A stretch of 64,000 nucleotides of DNA. Origin: Strongyloides papillosus. Taxonomy: Eukaryota; Nematoda; Chromadorea; Rhabditida; Strongyloididae. Of this stretch, positions 59,501 to 64,000 are shown in pieces. Position 1 is the stretch's first letter; each line of letters opens with the position of its first letter. Location of the stretch: assembly GCA_005656395.1 (NCBI GenBank), contig SRSI01000037.1:1-64000 (forward strand). Reading direction: 5' to 3'. The notes below the pieces were generated by a model. That model ran no database searches, was not told the DNA's origin, and was given only the letters and a program-made list of their open reading frames with translations. The position numbers were made by a program, and so were the translations under genes.

Positions 59501-62500
59501 GAAACAGAAACACTAATACCTAGTGAAACTGAGGCCACTGTTTCTGAAGAAACTAAAATGCCTGTATCTGGGGAAACCGAAGCAACAGTTTCAGAAGAAT
59601 CTGCCACTACTAAATCCAGTGAAACAGAAACAACTGAAGGTAAAGAAACACCAGCTTCTGGAGAAACAGAAACACTAATACCTAGTGAAACTGAGGCCAC
59701 TGTTTCTGAAGAAACTAAAATGCCTGTATCTGGTGAAACCGAAGCAACAGTTTCAGAAGAATCTGCCACTACTAAATCCAGTGAAACAGAAACAACTGAA
59801 GGTAGAGAAACACCAACTTCTGGAGAAACAGGAACACCAGTATCCGGAAAGACAGAGCCTTCTGAATACACATATTCTATAACTACAGAAGAATCAGAAA
59901 CACCAGCTTCATATTCAGAATACACAGAAATTTCTGGATCTACATTTACCAAAGAAACAGAAGCATCTGAATCAATTGCCACTGGTGAAACTAAAGCTAC
60001 TGTTTCTGAAAAAACAGCAACAACTGAAAGTCAAGAAACTAGAGAAACAATTGCAACTGAAGAAACAGGTACAACTTCTGGTGAAGTATCCGAAACAACA
60101 CAAATTCAAACATCATGTGTTACTGAAACTGCACAAACTGTTGAAACAGAAAAATATGAATCACCAGTGTCATATCCAGGAACAACAGAATCTGAAAGTA
60201 CTATTGGAATTGAAGCTTCCAAATCAACTGTATCTGGAGAAACAGGAGCAACAGAGACTAAAGAAACTGAAGGTAAATATAATAGTTATTCAGAAGAGAC
60301 AGAAACACCTGTGTCATATCCAGAGTACACGGAAACACAAGAAACAAGTCCAACTTCTAAACCTGAATTGACTGTATCTAGTGAAACAGAAACAACTAAA
60401 GGTAAAGAAACACCAGCCTCTGGAGAAACAGAAACACTAATACCTAGTGAAACTGAGGCCACTGTTTCTGAAGAAACTAAAATGCCTGTATCTGGTGAGA
60501 CCGAAGTAACAATTTCAGAAGAAACTGCAGCTACCATATCTAGTGAAACAGAAACAACTGAAGGTAAAGAAACACCATCCTCTGGAGAAACAGAAACACT
60601 AATACCTAGTGAAACTGAGGCCACTGTTTCTGAAGAAACTAAAATGCCTGTATCTGTTGAAACTGAAGCAACAGTTTCAGAAGAATCTGCCACTACTAAA
60701 TCCAGTGAAACAGAAACAACTGAAGGTAAAGAAACACCATTCTTTGGAGAAACAGAAACACTAATACCTAGTGGTGAAACTGAGGCCACTGTTTCTGAAG
60801 AAACTAAAATGCCTGTATCTGGTGAAACCGAAGCAACAGTTTCAGAAGAAACTGCAGCTACCATATCTAGTGAGACAGAAACAACTGAAGGTAAACAAAC
60901 ATTTGCTTCTGGAGAAACAGAAATGTCAGAAACATCAGTATCCAGTGAGTCAAGAACAACCACTTCTGAAAATATTGAAACATCTAAATTCACTGATACT
61001 AATTATTCTGAAGACACTGAAACACCAGTTTCTTACCCAGACTATTCAGAATATCCAGAATCACCAATTACTAGAATAACGGAAGTTTCTACATCTCTTG
61101 AAACTAGTGAAACTCCATCTGGAGAAACAGAGACTACAATACTTGGTAAAACAGAATCAACAATCACAAGAGAAACTGAAGTCACTGTATCGAGCAAGAC
61201 AGAAACAACTGAAAGTAAAGAGACAGCTACATCTGGAGAAACAGAAACAACTGTATCCAGTGAAACAGAAGCATCAGAAACACCAATATCTAGTGAAACA
61301 AGAACAACCACTTCAGAAAATATTGAAACATCTAAATTCACTGATACTAATTATTCTGAAGACACTGAAACACCAGTTTCATACCCAGACTATTCAGAAT
61401 ATTCAGAAGCTACTATTTCAAGAGAAACAGAAGCTTCTACACCTGCTGAAACCAAAGAAACTGTATCTACAAGAACTGAAACAACTGAAATGCCTGTATC
61501 TGGAGTGACAGGATCAACAGAATCTAAAGATTTCGGATCATCAGAAACTCCAGTATCTGGAAACACACAACCTTCTGAATACACATATTCCTCAATTACA
61601 GAAGAATCAGAAACACCAGCTTCATATTCAGAATACACAGAAATATCTGGACCAACAGCAAGCAAAGAAACTGTTGGATCTGAATCAACTGTATCTGGAG
61701 AAACAGAAGGAACTCTAGTAACTGAATCAAGAGCAACCAAAGAAACTGTTGGATCTGAATCAACTGTATCTGGTGAAACTGAAGGAACACTAGTAACCGA
61801 ATCAACAGAAACCAAAGAAACTGTCGAATCTGAATCAACTGTATCTGGTGAAACAGAAGGAACACTAGTAACTGAATCAACAGCAACCAAAGAAACTGTT
61901 GGATCTGAATCAACTGTATCTGGAGAAACTAAAGCTACTGTTTCTGAAGGAACAGCAACAACTGGAAGTCAAGAAACTAGAGAAACAATTGCAACTGAAG
62001 AAACAGGAACAACTTCCGGTGAAGTATCAGAAACAACACAAATTCAAACATCATGTGCTACTGAAACTGCACAAACAATTGAAACTGAAAAATATGAATC
62101 AACAGTGTCATATCCAGAATATCCAGGAACTACAGAATCTGAAAGTACTATTGGAATTGAAGCCTCCAAACCAACTGTATCTGATGAAACAGAAGGAACA
62201 CTAGTAACCGAATCAACAGCAACCAAAGAAACTGTCGGATCTGAATCAACTGTATCTGGTGAAACCGAAGGAACACTAGTAACCGAATCAATAGCAACCA
62301 AAGAAACTGTTGGATCTGAATCAACTGTATCCGGAGAAACAGAAGGAACACTAGTAACTGAATCAATAGCAACCAAAGAAACTGTCGGATCTGAATCAAC
62401 TGTATCTGGAGAAACTAAAGCTACTGGTTCTGAAGAAACAGAAACACCAGTATCTGGAAACACAGAACCTTCTGAATACACTTATTCTACAATGACAGAA

Positions 62501-64000
62501 GAATCAGAAACACCAGTTTCATACTCAGAATACACAGAAATTACCGGACCAACAGAAACCAAAGAAACTGTCGGATCTGAATCAACTGTATCTGGAGAAA
62601 CCGAAGGAACACTAGCAACCGAATCAACAGCAACCAAAGAAACTGTTGGATCTGAATCAACTGTATCTGGTGAAACAGAAGGAACACTAGTAACCGAATC
62701 AATAGCAACCAAAGAAACTGTTGGATCTGAATCAACTGTATCAGGTGAAACCGAAGGAACACTAGTAACTGAATCAACAGAAACCAAAGAAACTGTTGGA
62801 TCTGAATCAACTGTATCCGGAGAAACAGAAGGAACACTAGTAACCGAATCAATAGCAACCAAAGAAACTGTCGGATCTGAATCAACTGTATCTGGTGAAA
62901 CAGAAGGAACACTAGTAACTGAATCAATAGCAACCAAAGAAACTGTCGGATCTGAATCAACTGTATCCGGAGAAACAGAAGGAACACTAGTAACTGAATC
63001 AATAGCAACCAAAGAAACTGTCGGATCTGAATCAACTGTATCCGGAGAAACTAAAGCTACTGGTTCTGAAGAAACGGAAACACCAGTATCTGGAAATACA
63101 GAGTCTTCTGAATTCACATATCCATTTAACAGTGATGAAACAGAAACACCAGCTACATACACCGATTATCCAGGAACATCAGAATCTGAATTTGCATCTA
63201 GTGGAGAAACTGTTTCAACTGTATCTGGTGAAACAGAAGGAACACTAGTAACCGAATCAACAGCAACCAAAGAAACTGTTGGATCTGAATCAACTGTATC
63301 CGGTGAAACCGAAGGAACACTAGCAACCGAATCAACAGCAACCAAAGAAACTGTTGGATCTGAATCATCTGTATCTGGTGAAACTGAAGGAACACTAGTA
63401 ACCGAATCAACAGCAACCAAAGAAACTGTCGGATCTGAATCAACTGTATCTGGTGAAACAGAAGGAACACTAGTAACTGAATCAACAGCAACCAAAGAAA
63501 CTGTTGGATCTGAATCAACTGTATCTGGAGAAACTAAAGCTACTGTTTCTGAAGGAACAGCAACAACTGGAAGTCAAGAAACTAGAGAAACAATTGCAAC
63601 TGGAGAAACAGGAACAACTTCCGGTGAAGTATCAGAAACAACACAAATTCAAACATCATGTGCTACTGAAACTGCACAAACAATTGAAACTGAAAAATAT
63701 GAATCAACAGTGTCATATCCAGAATATCCAGGAACTACAGAATCTGAAAGTACTATTGGAATTGAAGCCTCCAAACCAACTGTATCTGATGAAACAGAAA
63801 GAACACTAGTAACCGAATCAACAGCAACCAAAGAAACTGTTGGATCTGAATCAACTGTATCCGGAGAAACAGAAGGAACACTAGTAACTGAATCAATAGC
63901 AACCAAAGAAACTGTTGGATCTGAATCAACTGTATCTGGAGAAACTAAAGCTACTGGTTCTGAAGAAACAGAAACACCAGTATCTGGAAACACAGAACCT
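56516..64000 (+). CDS. Giant Thr/Ser/Glu-rich mucin-like secreted protein, frame-broken and open at the right edge
   Basis: The start MKYFILRSLFLGALIVNAITG is a signal peptide. An N-terminal unique part (56516-57196) with a KR site and a single Cys-containing segment leads into Thr/Glu/Ser-rich sequence with ECEYPDKN and YTDYTE motifs. From about 58320, 54-residue repeats (ETETTEGKETPASGETETLI, PSETEATVSEETKMPVSGET) dominate. From about 61660, 25-residue repeats (TKETVGSESTVSGETEGTLV, TEST) follow. The frame used from about 58150 stays the same (GAA/ACA codons in register) to 64000, and I saw no stop on spot-checking. It should be heavily O-glycosylated, as in surface coats or mucus. The frame shifts at 57197 (one extra T) and several times at 58060-58147, so the gene is either a pseudogene, or carries assembly errors. 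The long minus-strand frames here are antisense artefacts. Confidence 0.75.
58322..59830 (+). repeat. 162-bp (54-residue) tandem repeat block
   Basis: About nine to ten units with period 162 bp (starts 58322, 58484, 58649, 58811, 58973, 59135 and on; one unit has an extra GGT codon, 165 bp). Two subtypes alternate irregularly: one ending SATTKSSE, one ending TAATISSE. The period is a multiple of three, so copy-number changes keep the frame. A shorter block of about three to four units recurs at 60380-60910. Confidence 0.93.
61660..63950 (+). repeat. 75-bp (25-residue) tandem repeat blocks
   Basis: Runs of a 75-bp unit (ACCAAAGAAACTGT ... GAATCAACAGCA) at about 61660-61920, 62190-62420, 62550-63050, 63210-63530 and 63790-63950. 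Units differ mainly at silent sites (GTT/GTC, ACT/ACC, TCT/TCC) and at a few residues (ST/SI, VT/AT), typical of unequal exchange. Confidence 0.92.
61899..63809 (+). repeat. Higher-order duplication with 1605-bp offset
   Basis: The cysteine-bearing module at 61899-62204 recurs almost identically at 63504-63809, offset 1605 bp (535 codons). An older copy lies at about 59976-60250 and a damaged one at 57950-58180. Each carries IQTSC followed by TETAQT and a SYPEYPGT-type motif, the only Cys in the repeat region. Confidence 0.85.

Noticed and set aside
58225..59982. Minus-strand 585-codon open frame of Val/Ser repeats.
   Set aside because: Antisense of the mucin-like repeats; no signal peptide or gene features, and the plus-strand frame has a signal peptide, TATA box and consistent homology between copies.
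1..64000. CRISPR array, rRNA, intact transposase, operon-type gene clusters.
   Set aside because: None seen; all tandem repeats are coding or receptor units, and neighbouring same-strand genes are kilobases apart.

Overview
The window looks like nuclear DNA of a parasitic or parasite-related roundworm, most likely Strongyloides or a close relative (clade IV, Strongyloididae). The reasons are extreme AT-richness, introns almost all 39-52 bp with GTAAG/GTATG donors and TTTCAG/TTTTAG acceptors, an astacin protease, a tandem array of nematode-type serpentine receptors, and animal housekeeping genes (PABP, CHMP5, LETM1, HADH, anillin). The species call is inference. Gene models below join exons that I spliced by eye from splice sites and reading frame.

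Layout. 1-1896: poly(A)-binding protein (minus), running off the left edge. 4.6-5.2 kb: SOX-like HMG-box protein. 6.6-8.1 kb: secreted astacin-EGF-CUB protease. 8.1-21 kb: gene-poor. It holds a three-exon alpha-1,3-fucosyltransferase (11.6-12.8 kb) and a divergent F-box/LRR-like gene with unusually GC-rich codons (17.4-19.3 kb). It also holds a graveyard of remnants: a ~1 kb dispersed repeat present twice in direct and once partly in inverted orientation, a MITE-like inverted-repeat element, a membrane-protein tail fragment, and a stop-interrupted PINCH-type LIM exon. 21.1-23.6 kb: CHMP5/VPS-60 and LETM1-like genes, convergent. 24.8-25.0 kb: a 58-residue cysteine-rich secreted peptide. 26.3-28.7 kb: a secreted apple-like/thrombospondin-repeat/polyglutamine protein. 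29.9-30.9 kb: a secreted, probably GPI-anchored protein. 31.8-32.7 kb: 3-hydroxyacyl-CoA dehydrogenase.

33.3-43.1 kb is a tandem array of eight related seven-transmembrane receptor genes, all on the minus strand with a ~1.26 kb period. Five are intact and three are broken. Each has a short second exon hidden behind a donor whose GTAAGT or GTATGT lies at the apparent end of the first exon. 43.4-45.6 kb: two paralogous secreted proteins built of spaced cysteines. 46.0-47.0 kb: a secreted carbohydrate-sulfotransferase-like protein. 49.5-52.2 kb: an anillin-like protein with a one-codon first coding exon. 53.2-54.1 kb: a secreted lysine/acidic-rich protein. 56.5 kb to the right edge: a very large Thr/Ser/Glu-rich mucin-like gene, mostly 54-residue and 25-residue tandem repeats, with frame breaks near 57.2 and 58.1 kb and no end inside the window.

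The core genes are unrelated housekeeping functions. The lineage-specific content is mainly for the outside world: chemoreception, secreted cysteine-rich and mucin-like proteins, an extracellular protease, and two glycan-modifying enzymes. I saw no CRISPR, no rRNA, no convincing tRNA and no intact transposase.
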